DNA of 64,000 bases from contig NZ_CP118164.1 in NCBI RefSeq assembly GCF_028748185.1, positions 4,737,814 through 4,801,813 of the forward strand. Direction: 5' to 3'. Below the pieces are notes generated by a model. The model was not told the origin of the DNA. It did no database searches and worked only from the letters and a program-made list of their open reading frames with translations. Position 1 is the stretch's first letter; each line of letters begins with the position of its first letter. A program made the position numbers and the translations under genes. Shown here piece after piece: positions 17,006-26,990 of this stretch. This DNA comes from Bremerella sp. P1. GTDB lineage: Bacteria; Planctomycetota; Planctomycetia; Pirellulales; Pirellulaceae.

Positions 17006-18337
17006 GTGACAGAACGAGATCGCAAACAGAGCGTCGCTCAGGAAAATGCCATTCTGGTTAAGTTATTGGATCCGGCGATTCAGTATTCGGACGATCCGCT
17101 GGAAGAGTTGGAAGGATTGGCGACTACGGCCGGAACGACCGTGGTTGGTAAGCTGACTCAGCGACGCGACAAGCCAGATCCGGGGACCTATCTCGGTAAA
17201 GGAAAGATCGAGGAATTAACGCTGTGCGCCGAAGCTTCGGAAGCCGACGTGATTATCTTCGACAATGAGCTCTCGCCGGGGCAGACTCGCAATTTGGAGC
17301 GGGAAACCAAGCGGAAGGTCATCGACCGCACCGAGCTCATTCTCGATATCTTTGCCACCCATGCCCAAACGCTCGAATCGCGTCTGGCAGTTGAATTGGC
17401 TCAGCTTGAATATTCGCTTCCTCGGTTGAAGCGAATGTGGTCCCACCTGGACCGTATCAAGATGGGCGTCGGGATGCGTGGTCCGGGTGAAAAGCAGTTG
17501 GAAGTGGACCGTCGGTTGGTCGAGAAACGCATCCGCGATTTGAAGGACGATTTGGAGAAAGTCGCCAAGCGTCGTGAGCGTGAAGTCGCGGCTCGAAAGG
17601 AGTCGATGACGATCAGCCTGGTAGGCTACACCAATGCCGGCAAAAGCACCTTGATGAACGCGTTGACCTCGGCTCAGGTGTTGTCGGCTGACATGCTTTT
17701 CGCGACGCTCGATACGCGTACCCGACGTTGGCGATTGCCGCACTGGGGACCGGTTCTATTGAGTGATACGGTCGGTTTTATTCGTGACCTGCCTCACCGT
17801 TTGATCGCTTCCTTCAAGGCCACGCTGGAAGAGGCCAATCAGGCCGATCTCTTGCTGCACGTGGCCGATGCCAGTAACCCTGAAGCCGAGCAGCAGATTG
17901 CCGCTGTTTACGACGTATTGTCTGAGATTGGGATCGAGCAGAAGAACACGCTGCTGGTCTTGAATAAGGTCGATCGGATCGAGGATTCTCGGCGTTTGGA
18001 GCAGCTGCAGGCTCGCTATCCGTATGCGGTTCCGGTGAGTGCGGTCTCGCGAGAAGGGCTCGATAAGTTGGCGATTGCCGTCAGTGATGCCCTTAGTAAA
18101 TCGTTCTCGGATGTCGAGATCGAAGCCTCGGTCGACAACGGGAAATTGGTGGCCTATCTGGCCAAGAATGGTGAGATCGTTTCCAAGCGATATGGGAACG
18201 AAAAGCTGTTCGTGCATTGCCGAATTCCGACGGCTCATTTGGGACGTATCGAGAACCAGAATCCTGATGCGGTTATTCGTCCTTATGAGTACACACCCGA
18301 GTCGGAAGAGTCTGACGCCGTTGGGGATGTCGCCTAA
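17006..18337 (+). CDS. hflX: GTPase HflX
   Basis: A 443-residue ribosome-associated GTPase that splits stalled 70S ribosomes. The N-terminal HflX domain is present (GKGKIEEL, DNELSPGQTRNLE, DRTELILDIFATHAQT, RMWSHLDRIKMGVGMRGPGE), then the G domain: G1 GYTNAGKST (207-215), G3 DTVGF, G4 NKVD. The C-terminal domain follows (DVEIEASVDNGKLVAYLAKNGEI). I chose GTG 17006, where MTERDRK begins, with an AGGAAAAG ribosome site upstream; TTG 16949 is an alternative. The stop TAA overlaps the ATG of the next gene by one base (TAATG), implying translational coupling. Confidence 0.94.
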   Translation: MTERDRKQSVAQENAILVKLLDPAIQYSDDPLEELEGLATTAGTTVVGKLTQRRDKPDPGTYLGKGKIEELTLCAEASEADVIIFDNELSPGQTRNLERETKRKVIDRTELILDIFATHAQTLESRLAVELAQLEYSLPRLKRMWSHLDRIKMGVGMRGPGEKQLEVDRRLVEKRIRDLKDDLEKVAKRREREVAARKESMTISLVGYTNAGKSTLMNALTSAQVLSADMLFATLDTRTRRWRLPHWGPVLLSDTVGFIRDLPHRLIASFKATLEEANQADLLLHVADASNPEAEQQIAAVYDVLSEIGIEQKNTLLVLNKVDRIEDSRRLEQLQARYPYAVPVSAVSREGLDKLAIAVSDALSKSFSDVEIEASVDNGKLVAYLAKNGEIVSKRYGNEKLFVHCRIPTAHLGRIENQNPDAVIRPYEYTPESEESDAVGDVA

Positions 18338-19119
18338 TGCGGCGGAAGCTGGATGGCCTGCGGATTCTGATTACCGGCGCGTCTTCGGGGATCGGTCGTG
18401 CCATGGCAATTCTGGCGGCGGAAGCAGGGGCCAAGTTGCTGATTACCGCCCGGCGTGAAGACCGCCTGGATGAACTGTTGGGCGTGGTTCATGCCAAGGG
18501 GGCTGACGCCAAATATGTGGTGGGCGATGTCACGGATCCTGCCGTGCGAGAGCAGCTTGTCGAGAAGGCCCAGCACGATTTTCAGGGGCTTGATGTGCTG
18601 GTGAATAACGCCGGCATCGGAGCATACGGAAGCTTCGCTGAGGCGTCGCCGGAACGCTTGCGGCAGTTGATGGAAGTCAACTTCTTTGCCCCGGTCGAGC
18701 TGACGCGTCTGTTTCTGCCGATGCTTGAAAAGGGGCGGACGCCGGCAATCTGTAATATCTCTTCGATCCTCGCCCACCGGGCAGTTCCGGGGAAGAGCGA
18801 GTACTGTGCTAGCAAGTTTGCTTTGCACGGTTTTAGTGATGCACTGCGTGCTGAATTGTCGACGAAAGGAATAGACGTCATCCTGGTTAGTCCCAGTACG
18901 ACCAGCAGCGAGTTTTCCTCCTCGGTGATCGAGAAAAAAGGGAAGGCTCCGGCGACGGGAAAGTTCTCGCGAACGCCCCACAATATCGCCGTGGCTGCCT
19001 TGCGTGCAATTCGCACCGGAAGGCATGAAGTCATACCCAGTAAATCCGGCTACGCGATGGTTCTGTTAGATCGCTTGTGGCCATCTCTTGCGGATTGGGC
19101 GGTTGCTAAATTGGGCTGA
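18337..19119 (+). CDS. SDR family NAD(P)-dependent oxidoreductase
   Basis: A 260-residue classical short-chain dehydrogenase/reductase: cofactor motif ITGASSGIG (12-20), NNAGIG (90-95), and the catalytic triad S142, Y156, K160 in ICNISS...SEYCASK. The basic residues after the glycine motif (TARREDR) suggest NADP. The substrate is unknown; it resembles the DltE/YqjQ-like general reductases. It shares one base with the hflX stop and is almost certainly cotranscribed, although no functional link to HflX is known to me. Confidence 0.88.
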   Translation: MRRKLDGLRILITGASSGIGRAMAILAAEAGAKLLITARREDRLDELLGVVHAKGADAKYVVGDVTDPAVREQLVEKAQHDFQGLDVLVNNAGIGAYGSFAEASPERLRQLMEVNFFAPVELTRLFLPMLEKGRTPAICNISSILAHRAVPGKSEYCASKFALHGFSDALRAELSTKGIDVILVSPSTTSSEFSSSVIEKKGKAPATGKFSRTPHNIAVAALRAIRTGRHEVIPSKSGYAMVLLDRLWPSLADWAVAKLG

Positions 19120-19536
19120 TTTTTATTGATCAAAATCTCGGCGTGTTTTTGATTGCCCAAAAACTGCGTTCACCTCGGTAGTTCTCGAATAGGGCAGCGT
19201 TGGATTGGCTGTCCATTGGCTCTCGAATCCGACGGTTAAAGCTAGGCATTATGTCGCGTCTCGCTAGTGAACCATGGACAGCTGTGCGACGTAAGAACTT
19301 TGACTCTTCGGTTCGCATAGTCGCTGGTATCCCTACGTCTTTTCAGGGATCACCCACGAGCCGAAATAGTTGTCAAGAATCTTAAGGTTAGTTATCTTAA
19401 AGGACTGATCTGAGACGCTCTTCTCGAGCCATATTCACAGTCGATCAAGTGCCGTGAAGGCCGTTGCAAAGCGTGCCTTGCGATCACCTACCTTTCCCGC
19501 CGCCCATCACTCTTTTTCAACACAAAGGCTGAAGCC
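19120..19536. other. Intergenic region upstream of the Gfo/Idh/MocA gene
   Basis: No gene with support. A 9-bp inverted repeat GCTGTCCAT (19208-19216) / ATGGACAGC (19274-19282) and a direct repeat ATCTTAA around 19378-19400 (17 bp apart) could be regulatory sites for the exported dehydrogenase gene at 19537, but neither is strong. The AT-rich start (TTTTTATTG) may help end the SDR transcript. Confidence 0.3.
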
Positions 19537-21027
19537 ATGACGATTCGCAAGTCTCGCCGCGAATTTCTCGAAGACTCTATGTTTGCCGCCGCCGCTGCTG
19601 CTGCGTTTGCGGCACCCACTTCGTTGATCGCGGCCGAAAAACAGAGCAAGAGCCCGAACGAAAAACTGCATGTCGCCGTCGTCGGTTTGAACGGCCGCGG
19701 TAACGCTCACATCGGTGGATTCACCAACCGTGACGACATCATCATCACTCACCTGTGCGATGTCGACTCGAAGTTCCACGAGAGCAAGGTGGAAGGGGTC
19801 GCCAAGCGTCAGGATGGACACAAGCCAAAGTTCGAGACCGATCTGCGTCGGGTCCTCGACGATCCTTCGGTCGATATCGTCTCGATCGCCACGCCAAACC
19901 ACCTACACTCGTTGCAAGCCATTTGGGCGCTGCAGGCCGGCAAAGACGTCTATGTCGAAAAGCCAGTTAGCCACAACGTGAGCGAAGGTCGCCGCGTGGT
20001 CGAGGCAGCTCGCAAGTACGAACGTATCTGCCAGGCTGGCACGCAAAGCCGATCAAACCCAGGCATGATTGAAGCCATCGAGTTCGTTCAAAGCGGCAAG
20101 ATCGGCGATGTTAAGGTCGCTCGCGGTCTGTGCTACAAGCCGCGTAAGAGCATTGGACCGAAGGGCAACTACGATCCGCCAGAGACGGTTGATTACAACC
20201 TGTGGCTGGGTCCAGCTCAGATGCAGCCGGTCACGCGACCACGCTTCCATTACGATTGGCACTGGCAGATGCCATTTGGCAATGGTGACCTTGGTAACCA
20301 GGGGATCCACCAGATGGACCTCGCTCGTTGGGGCCTCAACGCCAATGAACTGAGCAATGCGGTTATCAGCTACGGTGGTCGTTTCGGCTACGAAGACGCT
20401 GGTACCACGCCAAACACCCAGGTCGTCGTGCATGACTACGGCGATCGTTCGTTGGTGTTTGAAGTTCGTGGCCTGGTTTACGACAAGAAGCTGAAGGAAA
20501 GCAGCGTCAGCTACAAGGGCTCGAAGATTGGTGTGATCTTTGAAGGTACCGATGGCTACGTTGTGATGACCACCTACCATTCCGGTTCGGCCTTCGACAA
20601 AGATGGCAACAAGATCCGCGACTTCAATGGTGGTGGCGACCAGAACCACTACAACAACTTTGTCGAAGCGGTTCGCAGCCGTGACGTCGATCACCTCAAC
20701 GGCGACATCCTGGAAGGTCACCTTTCCAGTGCTCTGTGCCACACGGGGCTGATCTCGTACCAGATGGGTGAACAGGTTTCGCCAGCGGAATGCCTGGAAC
20801 GAATGGAAGCGATCAAGACGACTGAAAACGTCCGCGCTACCATGGAACGCGTTCAGGATCACCTTCGCGACAATGGCGTGAACATTGATAGCGAAGGGGT
20901 CACGCTCGGCCCAATGCTGGGCTTCGATCCGAAGAGCGAAACGTTCGTCAACAACGAAAAGGCAGACCAGTACCTCAGCCGCGACTATCGCAAGGGCTTC
21001 GAAGTCCCTGCTGAAGGCAAGGTCTAA
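19537..21027 (+). CDS. Tat-exported Gfo/Idh/MocA family oxidoreductase
   Basis: A 496-residue protein. Residues 5-30 are a twin-arginine signal (KSRREFLEDSMFAAAAAAAFA). A Rossmann domain follows (LHVAVVGLNGRGNAHIGGF), then the family motif EKPVSHN with E141, K142 and P143, and the C-terminal substrate domain (LGNQGIHQMDLARWGL, typical of this family). Such enzymes oxidise or reduce sugars or sugar derivatives with a bound NAD(P), and exported planctomycete versions are common. Codon use looks biased to GGT, CGT and GAA, suggesting strong expression. It is monocistronic, with a strong terminator 25 bp after the stop. Confidence 0.9.
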   Translation: MTIRKSRREFLEDSMFAAAAAAAFAAPTSLIAAEKQSKSPNEKLHVAVVGLNGRGNAHIGGFTNRDDIIITHLCDVDSKFHESKVEGVAKRQDGHKPKFETDLRRVLDDPSVDIVSIATPNHLHSLQAIWALQAGKDVYVEKPVSHNVSEGRRVVEAARKYERICQAGTQSRSNPGMIEAIEFVQSGKIGDVKVARGLCYKPRKSIGPKGNYDPPETVDYNLWLGPAQMQPVTRPRFHYDWHWQMPFGNGDLGNQGIHQMDLARWGLNANELSNAVISYGGRFGYEDAGTTPNTQVVVHDYGDRSLVFEVRGLVYDKKLKESSVSYKGSKIGVIFEGTDGYVVMTTYHSGSAFDKDGNKIRDFNGGGDQNHYNNFVEAVRSRDVDHLNGDILEGHLSSALCHTGLISYQMGEQVSPAECLERMEAIKTTENVRATMERVQDHLRDNGVNIDSEGVTLGPMLGFDPKSETFVNNEKADQYLSRDYRKGFEVPAEGKV

Positions 21028-21051
21028 GCGACCTCGTCAATTCGATCCACG

Positions 21052-21084
21052 AAAACGCCAAGCCAACCGCTTGGCGTTTTCTTT
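21052..21084 (+). terminator. Terminator of the Gfo/Idh/MocA gene
   Basis: AAAACGCCAAG (21052-21062) pairs perfectly with CTTGGCGTTTT (21070-21080), 7-nt loop, followed by CTTTTTCTT. A textbook factor-independent terminator. Confidence 0.92.
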
Positions 21085-21090
21085 TTCTTG

Positions 21091-21130
21091 TCCCTTGTCG
21101 TTTCACAAGGGAGAGGGCCAGGGCGAGGGG
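21091..21130. repeat. REP-like intergenic element
   Basis: A hairpin TCCCTTGT/ACAAGGGA (21091-21098 / 21105-21112) is followed by GAGAGGGCCAGGGCGAGGGG. This 'gagagggccagggcgagggg' type sequence is a common interspersed intergenic element in many bacterial genomes. It stands between the terminator and the pseudouridine synthase gene and ends about 10 bases before its start, so it also supplies the purine-rich stretch upstream of the ATG. Confidence 0.45.
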
Positions 21131-21140
21131 AAACGATATA

Positions 21141-21899
21141 ATGGGCGGCATGAATTCCTCGACGAAATCTCCGCCGTTTCGCATCCTTTACGAGAAGGGC
21201 CCATGCATCTGCGTGCAGAAGCAGGCGGGGCTGCTGACGCAAGCGCCGCCGGGGATCGACAACCTGGAAACGCAACTGCGGGATTTCATCAAGCAGCGTG
21301 AGCAGAAGACCGGCAACATCTACCTGGCGATCATTCACCGGCTTGATCGGCCGGTATCCGGTGTGATCGTCTTCTGCCGCAATGTCCGCGCGGCCCAGCG
21401 TTTGGCAGCCCAGTTCCGTGATCGTACCGTTCACAAAACGTATTGGGCCATCGTCCAGGGGCGCGTCGAAAGTCCGACGGGGGAGTGGGCCGATCACGTA
21501 CGGAAGATCCCGGATATCGCGAAGGGAGAAGTCGTGGACGCCTCGGCCGACGGGGCCAAGTTGGCCAAGCTGGCCTATCGCGTCCTCGCCGAGACCGATT
21601 CGCATAGCTTGTTGGAGATCGAACTAGGAACGGGACGCTATCATCAAATACGCTTGCAGTGTGCCGCACGTGGTTTTCCCGTTTTGGGGGACGAACTCTA
21701 CGGTGCGACCGAACCCTTCGGGCCAAGCGTAGAAGACGCGCGTCATCTGCATATTGCGTTGCATGCCCGGCGGCTTCAGTTTCGGCATCCCATGGTGGAC
21801 GAACAGGTCGACATCACCGCGCCGCTTTCTTCGGCGTGGCAGAAATCGGGAATCTGGCAACAATTGAAGGAACAGTTGGAAGGGGAGGTGACGTCATGA
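21141..21899 (+). CDS. RluA-family pseudouridine synthase
   Basis: A 252-residue single-domain synthase that converts uridine to pseudouridine in rRNA or tRNA. IIHRLDRPVSGVIVFC holds the catalytic aspartate, and GTGRYHQIRLQCAARGFPVLGD is the usual C-terminal signature. No S4 domain is present, as in RluA/TruC-type proteins. The target base is not known. Two in-frame ATGs (21141 and 21150) are possible; AGGGG upstream favours the first only loosely. TATAAT at 21137-21142 overlaps the first ATG. The gene ends in ATGA, overlapping the start of the amidohydrolase gene. Confidence 0.9.
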   Translation: MGGMNSSTKSPPFRILYEKGPCICVQKQAGLLTQAPPGIDNLETQLRDFIKQREQKTGNIYLAIIHRLDRPVSGVIVFCRNVRAAQRLAAQFRDRTVHKTYWAIVQGRVESPTGEWADHVRKIPDIAKGEVVDASADGAKLAKLAYRVLAETDSHSLLEIELGTGRYHQIRLQCAARGFPVLGDELYGATEPFGPSVEDARHLHIALHARRLQFRHPMVDEQVDITAPLSSAWQKSGIWQQLKEQLEGEVTS

Positions 21900-23131
21900 T
21901 TCGTCGTTATCGCGTGGGGTGGCTCTTCACGATGTGCGGTGCGCCGATCCAGGATGCCACGATTACGGTCGAAGACGACCGGATTCTCAGCATCGAAGAA
22001 GCTGGCATCTGGCATGATGCTGTCGACCTGAGCCAATGGGCCGTCATGCCGGCTTTGATCAACGCGCACACACATCTCGAATTCAGCAACTTGCATAATC
22101 CCCTGGGCACACAGGGCATGACCTTTCCGCAGTGGATCATGGAGGTTATCCGCTATCGGCAGGGATTCGGCGAGAACCTGGCGGTCGAGAAGGCCCAAGC
22201 CATTCGTAGCGGTCTCAAGCAGTGCGCTGATCATGGTGTGGGCGTAGTGGGCGAGATTGCAACGCTCCCCTTAATGGAAGTCGCCTACGATCGATTGGAT
22301 GTGCATGTCGTTTCGCTTTTAGAGATGTTGGGACTCGATCCGGAGCGCGAAAAAGAGCGGGTCGGACAGGGCCGCGAGCATGCGGTCTATCCTTGGTCGC
22401 ACGAGAATGTCACTCCGGGATTAAGCCCTCATGCCCCGTATTCCGCTGGCATAGGGATCATCGACCAGTGTGTTAAGCTGTCGCAGCAGCATCAATTGCC
22501 ACTGGCGATGCACTTGGCAGAGTCCCTTGAGGAACTCGAGTTGCTTGAGAAGGGAACTGGCCCGTTTCGGATGATGCTCGAGAATATGGGGCTGTTCAAT
22601 GAGTCAGACTTCCCGGGCAGCAAGAAGCCGGCGGATTACATCCAGCGACTTGCCACTGCGTACCGGGCAATGGTCGTGCATGGCAATTATCTCTCTGAGC
22701 CTGATATCGCATTGCTCAAAAGGTACCAGGAGACGATGAGCGTCTGCTATTGTCCGCGAACCCATGCCTACTTTCATCACGATCGCCATCCGATCGAAGC
22801 TTTGTTGGCCGATGGCATTCGTGTGGTACTGGGAACCGACTCGCGGGCCTCTTCGCCTGACCTCGACGTATGGGCCGAAGTGCAGCACGTTCGAGAGGTC
22901 TTCCCCAATATTCCAGCCGAACAGCTATTGCCGATGGTGACCCGCGACGCAGCGTTTGCCCTCGGGTTGGAAGACTCTTTCGGAACGATTGATCCCGGAC
23001 AGAGAGCGATGGTTTCTGCCTTTGCAATCGGCAGCGATTGCCCCGATGTCCTCACCGCGATGTTGGGTGGGGCGCCGCGACTGTGGAACTTGGGAGTTGG
23101 CTTAACGCAACTCGACCTTGCCACTGCCTGA
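21896..23131 (+). CDS. Amidohydrolase (metal-dependent, cytosine deaminase/chlorohydrolase-like)
   Basis: A 411-residue metal-dependent hydrolase. The metal ligands of the amidohydrolase fold are all visible: [11 protein letters not shown] (first His pair), [23 protein letters not shown] and GTDSRASSP (final Asp). The set resembles S-adenosylhomocysteine/guanine deaminase-type members that act on nucleobases or related rings. The substrate is not predictable. The start ATG 21896 lies inside the stop of the pseudouridine synthase gene (ATGA) with GGAGGTG upstream, so the two are translationally coupled. The final 30 bp overlap the convergent purM gene. Confidence 0.85.
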   Translation: MIRRYRVGWLFTMCGAPIQDATITVEDDRILSIEEAGIWHDAVDLSQWAVMPALINAHTHLEFSNLHNPLGTQGMTFPQWIMEVIRYRQGFGENLAVEKAQAIRSGLKQCADHGVGVVGEIATLPLMEVAYDRLDVHVVSLLEMLGLDPEREKERVGQGREHAVYPWSHENVTPGLSPHAPYSAGIGIIDQCVKLSQQHQLPLAMHLAESLEELELLEKGTGPFRMMLENMGLFNESDFPGSKKPADYIQRLATAYRAMVVHGNYLSEPDIALLKRYQETMSVCYCPRTHAYFHHDRHPIEALLADGIRVVLGTDSRASSPDLDVWAEVQHVREVFPNIPAEQLLPMVTRDAAFALGLEDSFGTIDPGQRAMVSAFAIGSDCPDVLTAMLGGAPRLWNLGVGLTQLDLATA

Positions 23132-24163
23132 AGTGACTTTGCCGATCTCGAAAACGTCGCAGCCACCTTCAGCGAGCATCTTCTGCACGCTCGCCGCGTA
23201 GTAGCTGCTGACAATCACGACCAGGCCAATGCCCATGTTGAAGACGCGGGCCATTTCTTCGTCTTCGATCTCGCCCAACTGTTGGATCCATGGGAAGACC
23301 GGGAGATCGGGCCAACTTCCCTTCTTGATTTCCACGTCGACATTCTTGGGCAGAATGCGTTCCAGGTTTTCCTGTAGGCCGCCACCGGTAATATGGGCAA
23401 TCCCATGAACGACGTTCTTGATCTTGTAATGGGAAAGAACGTTACGAACGGGTTGGACGTAAATCTTGGTCGGAGTCAGCAGGGTTTCCCCAACCGTTGC
23501 CCCCAATGATTCAATGTGATCGTCCAGGGTAAGGCCAGCAATATCGAAGACGACCTTCCGGACCAGGCTGAATCCGTTGGAGTGCACCCCGCTGGAAGAT
23601 AACCCGAGGACAACGTCCCCGTCGGCGATGGCCTTGCCGTCGATCAGGTGCTTGCGATCGGCCACGCCCACGCAGAAGCCAGCCATGTCGTAATCGCCCA
23701 CCTTGTAAAGGTCGGGCATGATCGCCGTTTCGCCACCAATCAACGCACAGTCACTATCGACACAGCCATTGGTGATACCGGTGACCAGTTGTTCCAGCAG
23801 TTCCGGATCGTCTTTTCCCATGGCAATGTAGTCGAGGAAAAAGAGCGGCTCGGCGCCACAGCAGATCGCGTCGTTCACGCACATGGCGACCAGATCGATA
23901 CCGACCGTGTCATGCTTCCCGCTATCGATGGCCAGCTTGATCTTCGTGCCGACGCCATCGGTGCAGGAAATGAGGACGGGATCTTCATACTTTCGGGCAA
24001 ATAGGGCGTTATCGAAATCGAGCTTGAAGAGCCCTGCGAAACCGCCGTCTAACTGCATCACCCGAGGAGAGAATGTCCGCTTTACCAACCGGGGAAGACG
24101 GGACATCGATTCTGCGTACACGTCGAGGTCGACGCCGGCATCTTTATAGGTGGCTTTTGCCAT
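23102..24163 (-). CDS. purM: Phosphoribosylformylglycinamidine cyclo-ligase (AIR synthase)
   Basis: A 353-residue enzyme of de novo purine synthesis that closes the imidazole ring of AIR using [13 protein letters not shown] at the start, [50 protein letters not shown] and [16 protein letters not shown] are conserved PurM blocks; the length is normal. It is transcribed alone, and its 3' end overlaps the amidohydrolase gene by 30 bp. Confidence 0.96.
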   Translation of the reverse strand: MAKATYKDAGVDLDVYAESMSRLPRLVKRTFSPRVMQLDGGFAGLFKLDFDNALFARKYEDPVLISCTDGVGTKIKLAIDSGKHDTVGIDLVAMCVNDAICCGAEPLFFLDYIAMGKDDPELLEQLVTGITNGCVDSDCALIGGETAIMPDLYKVGDYDMAGFCVGVADRKHLIDGKAIADGDVVLGLSSSGVHSNGFSLVRKVVFDIAGLTLDDHIESLGATVGETLLTPTKIYVQPVRNVLSHYKIKNVVHGIAHITGGGLQENLERILPKNVDVEIKKGSWPDLPVFPWIQQLGEIEDEEMARVFNMGIGLVVIVSSYYAASVQKMLAEGGCDVFEIGKVTSGSGKVELR

Positions 24164-24824
24164 TATGGTTGTCTATCGAAACGGGGCCATTGCATCCAGA
24201 AACGACGATTTTCGACCCCACTGCCAGGATTGTCAACGCACCTGAATTCTCGTTCGCTCTTCCTGCCTAAGGGTGACGGTTGGGATGCGTGTACCGGTTC
24301 CGCCCCTCACACTGAGCCTGGTCGCTGTGGCCGAGGGATTCCGGTGCAGAAGATTTCCGAGAATTCTTCGAGGCGGAGGCCTGCCACGCTTTTGAGCATA
24401 ATTTGCCCTCCCCCTAGCATCTGAAGAGGGGGGCGTGTTCAAATACGGGTGACAGAATGGTTAAAATAGACCGGCAAAATCGGAGGAATGGGAAAAATAA
24501 TGATAGGCGGCTCCAATTTGTCTTTCCTATTGGCCCGAACATTGCGGTTAACGCGGACAATCCAGGGGGACTCGTTGCCGACGCAATCTTAGTCGACCCA
24601 GGCGGCGCCTTCGGCAGGTTGAACTCCTTCGAATCGATAAACTCTACGCAGGACCTACGCCTTAGCCCTAAGCTATTATTTCGCCAGACGATGCATCACG
24701 TGTTTTGAAGAAAAAAAATTGGTTTTAGGAGGGGCGTCTTCTCCGGTCTGCTGCGAATTGAGTGGTAGTGTTTCAGCACAATCATTCATTCGAGGTCTTA
24801 GGAGGTTAGATCGGACAGTCGCCT
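24164..24824. other. 660-bp intergenic region between purM and glgX
   Basis: Both flanking genes are transcribed outward, so two promoters should lie here. No credible gene is present; an 83-codon ORF at 24457-24708 has no ribosome site or family motif. A 9-bp inverted repeat GAATTCTCG (24244-24252) / CGAGAATTC (24358-24366) encloses a GC-rich stretch that could fold. AGGAGG at 24799-24804 lies 20 bases before the glgX ATG, longer than usual. Confidence 0.35.
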
Positions 24825-26912
24825 ATGCTTATGGTTCATCCGCATCCGGAGCTGCAATTTAGTCACGTGCTTCCTTATGGAGCCATCCTGCACGAACGCG
24901 GCGTACGGTTTGTTGTATTCAGCCGATCCGCCACGGCGATGCGACTTTTGCTCTATAAGAACGTCGATGATCGCGAACCGAGCGAAATCATCGACTTCGA
25001 TCGCGAGACAGATCGCTGGGGGGATATCTGGAGTATCTTCATTCCAGGTCTGTCCGCCGGTCAACTTTATCATTTTCAAGCCGAAGGGCCGTACAACCCA
25101 GACGAAGGCATGCTCTTCGATGGTCGTGCCCGGCTGATTGACCCCTACGCCAAAGCGCTCGCTGGTACTTTCCAGTCGGCCGACGACGGTATTATCCGTC
25201 CGCCCAAGTGCGTGGTGGTCGACGAAAGCTTCAACTGGGAAGGGGACCGCCATCTGAAGCGGGACCTGAGCGAATCGATCATCTACGAAATGCATGTCAA
25301 AGGTTTCACGGCGCACGAGTCGAGCGACGTCGAACACCCAGGCACCTATCGTGGTGTGGTCGAAAAGATCCCGTATCTCAAGTCCTTGGGGGTGACCGCG
25401 GTCGAGCTGATGCCGATCCACGAATTCCCCATCATGGACATGGTAACCGGGAAGACACCGACCCGCGGCAACTATTGGGGTTACGACTCCATGGCTTTCT
25501 TCGCGCCTCATCGTGGGTACGCGGCAAGCAAGACGCCGGGCGGACAGGTTCGCGAATTCAAAGAGATGGTCAAAGCGCTGCATCAGGCTGGCATCGAGGT
25601 CATCCTCGACGTCGTTTACAACCATACTTGTGAAGGAAACGAGAAGGGACCAATCCTCAGCTTCAAGGGGCTCGAGAATCAGGTCTATTACATGTTGGCC
25701 AACGGCGGTCGCGAGTATAAGAACTACTCAGGCTGCGGTAACACGGTCAACGGTAATCACCCGATCGTTCGCGAGATGATCTTTAACAGCCTGCGGCATT
25801 GGGTGCACAACTACCACGTCGATGGTTTCCGTTTCGATCTCGCATCGATTCTCAGCCGCGACCGCACTGGTAATCTGGTGGCCAATCCGCCGCTAGTCGA
25901 AGCCATTGCCGAAGACCCGATGCTGGCCGATACCAAGATCATCGCCGAAGCTTGGGACGCCGCCGGTGCTTACCAGGTCGGTTCGTTCGCCAACCTGCGT
26001 TGGGCGGAATGGAACGGCCGTTACCGTGACGACATCCGTAGCTTCTGGAAGGGCGAGCCACACAAGCTCGGGGCACTGGCCACGCGTTTGGCTGGTTCCA
26101 GTGACCTTTACCAGGCCGGTGGTCGTCAGCCGTACCACAGTATTAACTTCATCACGTCGCACGATGGCTTTCCGATGAACGACCTTGTGTCGTACAACCA
26201 CAAGCACAACGAAGCGAATGGCGAAGGGAACCGCGACGGCGACAACCACAACCTGAGCTACAACTACGGTGTGGAAGGTCCGACCAAGCGAACCAGCATC
26301 GAGAAGATTCGCCGACAGCAGATCAAGAACATGTTCTGCACCCTGCTGCTTTCGCAGGGCGTGCCGATGATTCTGATGGGAGACGAAGTGCGTCGTACGC
26401 AGCACGGCAATAACAATGCCTACTGCCAAGACAACGAAATCTCCTGGCTAGATTGGTCATTGGTCAAGAAGAACGACGAGATGCGTCGCTTCGTCCGGGC
26501 TCTGGTCGCTTTTCGTCGTGATCAGCCAACCGTGCGTCAAAAGCACTTCCTGGGTGGTTATCCGACCGGACGCCGAGGCCTGTACGATGTGAACTGGTAC
26601 AACAACCTGGGTACCGCAGTCGATTGGGACAGCGGCGACTCGATGCTGACGTGCCTCCTCGCTTCGCCGAACAAGGACAACGATCCCGAGAATATCGGTC
26701 GCGACGTCCTGCTGATGATGAACGGCAGTGCTTCACCGCAGCAGTTCATCCTGCCACCGGTTGCCAAGGGAACCAGCTGGCGAATGTTTGTCGACACGGC
26801 GGCGACTTCGCCGAGCGATGTCTACCCAGACCTCAACGGCCCACGACCTCCGGCAGCCGGCAAGTTTGTCATGCCGGAACGCAGCGTGCGAATCTACGTC
26901 GCTTCGCGATAA
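24825..26912 (+). CDS. glgX: Glycogen debranching enzyme GlgX/isoamylase
   Basis: A 695-residue GH13 enzyme that removes alpha-1,6 branches of glycogen. The N-terminal CBM48 domain is present (GAILHERGVRFVVFSRSATAMRLLLY), then the catalytic barrel: DVVYNHT (region I), GFRFDLAS with nucleophile D338, IIAEAWD with acid/base E375, and ITSHDG with D447. GNYWGYDSMAFFAPH and the FLMGDE-like ILMGDEVRRTQHGNNNAYCQDN are typical of GlgX/TreX. The length is normal. ATG 24825 is the only in-frame start close to the AGGAGG, although the spacing of 20 is long; ATG 24831 is another option. No glycogen gene is beside it. A strong hairpin follows. Confidence 0.95.
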   Translation: MLMVHPHPELQFSHVLPYGAILHERGVRFVVFSRSATAMRLLLYKNVDDREPSEIIDFDRETDRWGDIWSIFIPGLSAGQLYHFQAEGPYNPDEGMLFDGRARLIDPYAKALAGTFQSADDGIIRPPKCVVVDESFNWEGDRHLKRDLSESIIYEMHVKGFTAHESSDVEHPGTYRGVVEKIPYLKSLGVTAVELMPIHEFPIMDMVTGKTPTRGNYWGYDSMAFFAPHRGYAASKTPGGQVREFKEMVKALHQAGIEVILDVVYNHTCEGNEKGPILSFKGLENQVYYMLANGGREYKNYSGCGNTVNGNHPIVREMIFNSLRHWVHNYHVDGFRFDLASILSRDRTGNLVANPPLVEAIAEDPMLADTKIIAEAWDAAGAYQVGSFANLRWAEWNGRYRDDIRSFWKGEPHKLGALATRLAGSSDLYQAGGRQPYHSINFITSHDGFPMNDLVSYNHKHNEANGEGNRDGDNHNLSYNYGVEGPTKRTSIEKIRRQQIKNMFCTLLLSQGVPMILMGDEVRRTQHGNNNAYCQDNEISWLDWSLVKKNDEMRRFVRALVAFRRDQPTVRQKHFLGGYPTGRRGLYDVNWYNNLGTAVDWDSGDSMLTCLLASPNKDNDPENIGRDVLLMMNGSASPQQFILPPVAKGTSWRMFVDTAATSPSDVYPDLNGPRPPAAGKFVMPERSVRIYVASR

Positions 26913-26941
26913 GTTCGCGTGCATTGAAAAAACGATCTAAG

Positions 26942-26973
26942 ATGGCGGCTTGGAAACGAGCCGCCATTTTTTA
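26942..26973 (+). terminator. Terminator after glgX
   Basis: ATGGCGGCT (26942-26950) and AGCCGCCAT (26959-26967) form a perfect 9-bp stem with an 8-nt loop, followed by T6. The next start codon is only 18 bp further on, so the hairpin could also act as an attenuator of that gene. Confidence 0.9.
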
Positions 26974-26990
26974 TTTCGAAGGTCTGGGTT

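Noticed and set aside
20053-20862. 269-codon minus-strand ORF opposite the Gfo/Idh/MocA gene
   Set aside because: Shadow frame of a certain gene, composition rich in Val and Ala only.
24457-24708. 83-codon ORF between purM and glgX
   Set aside because: No ribosome site, no family similarity and atypical codon use; the region looks non-coding.
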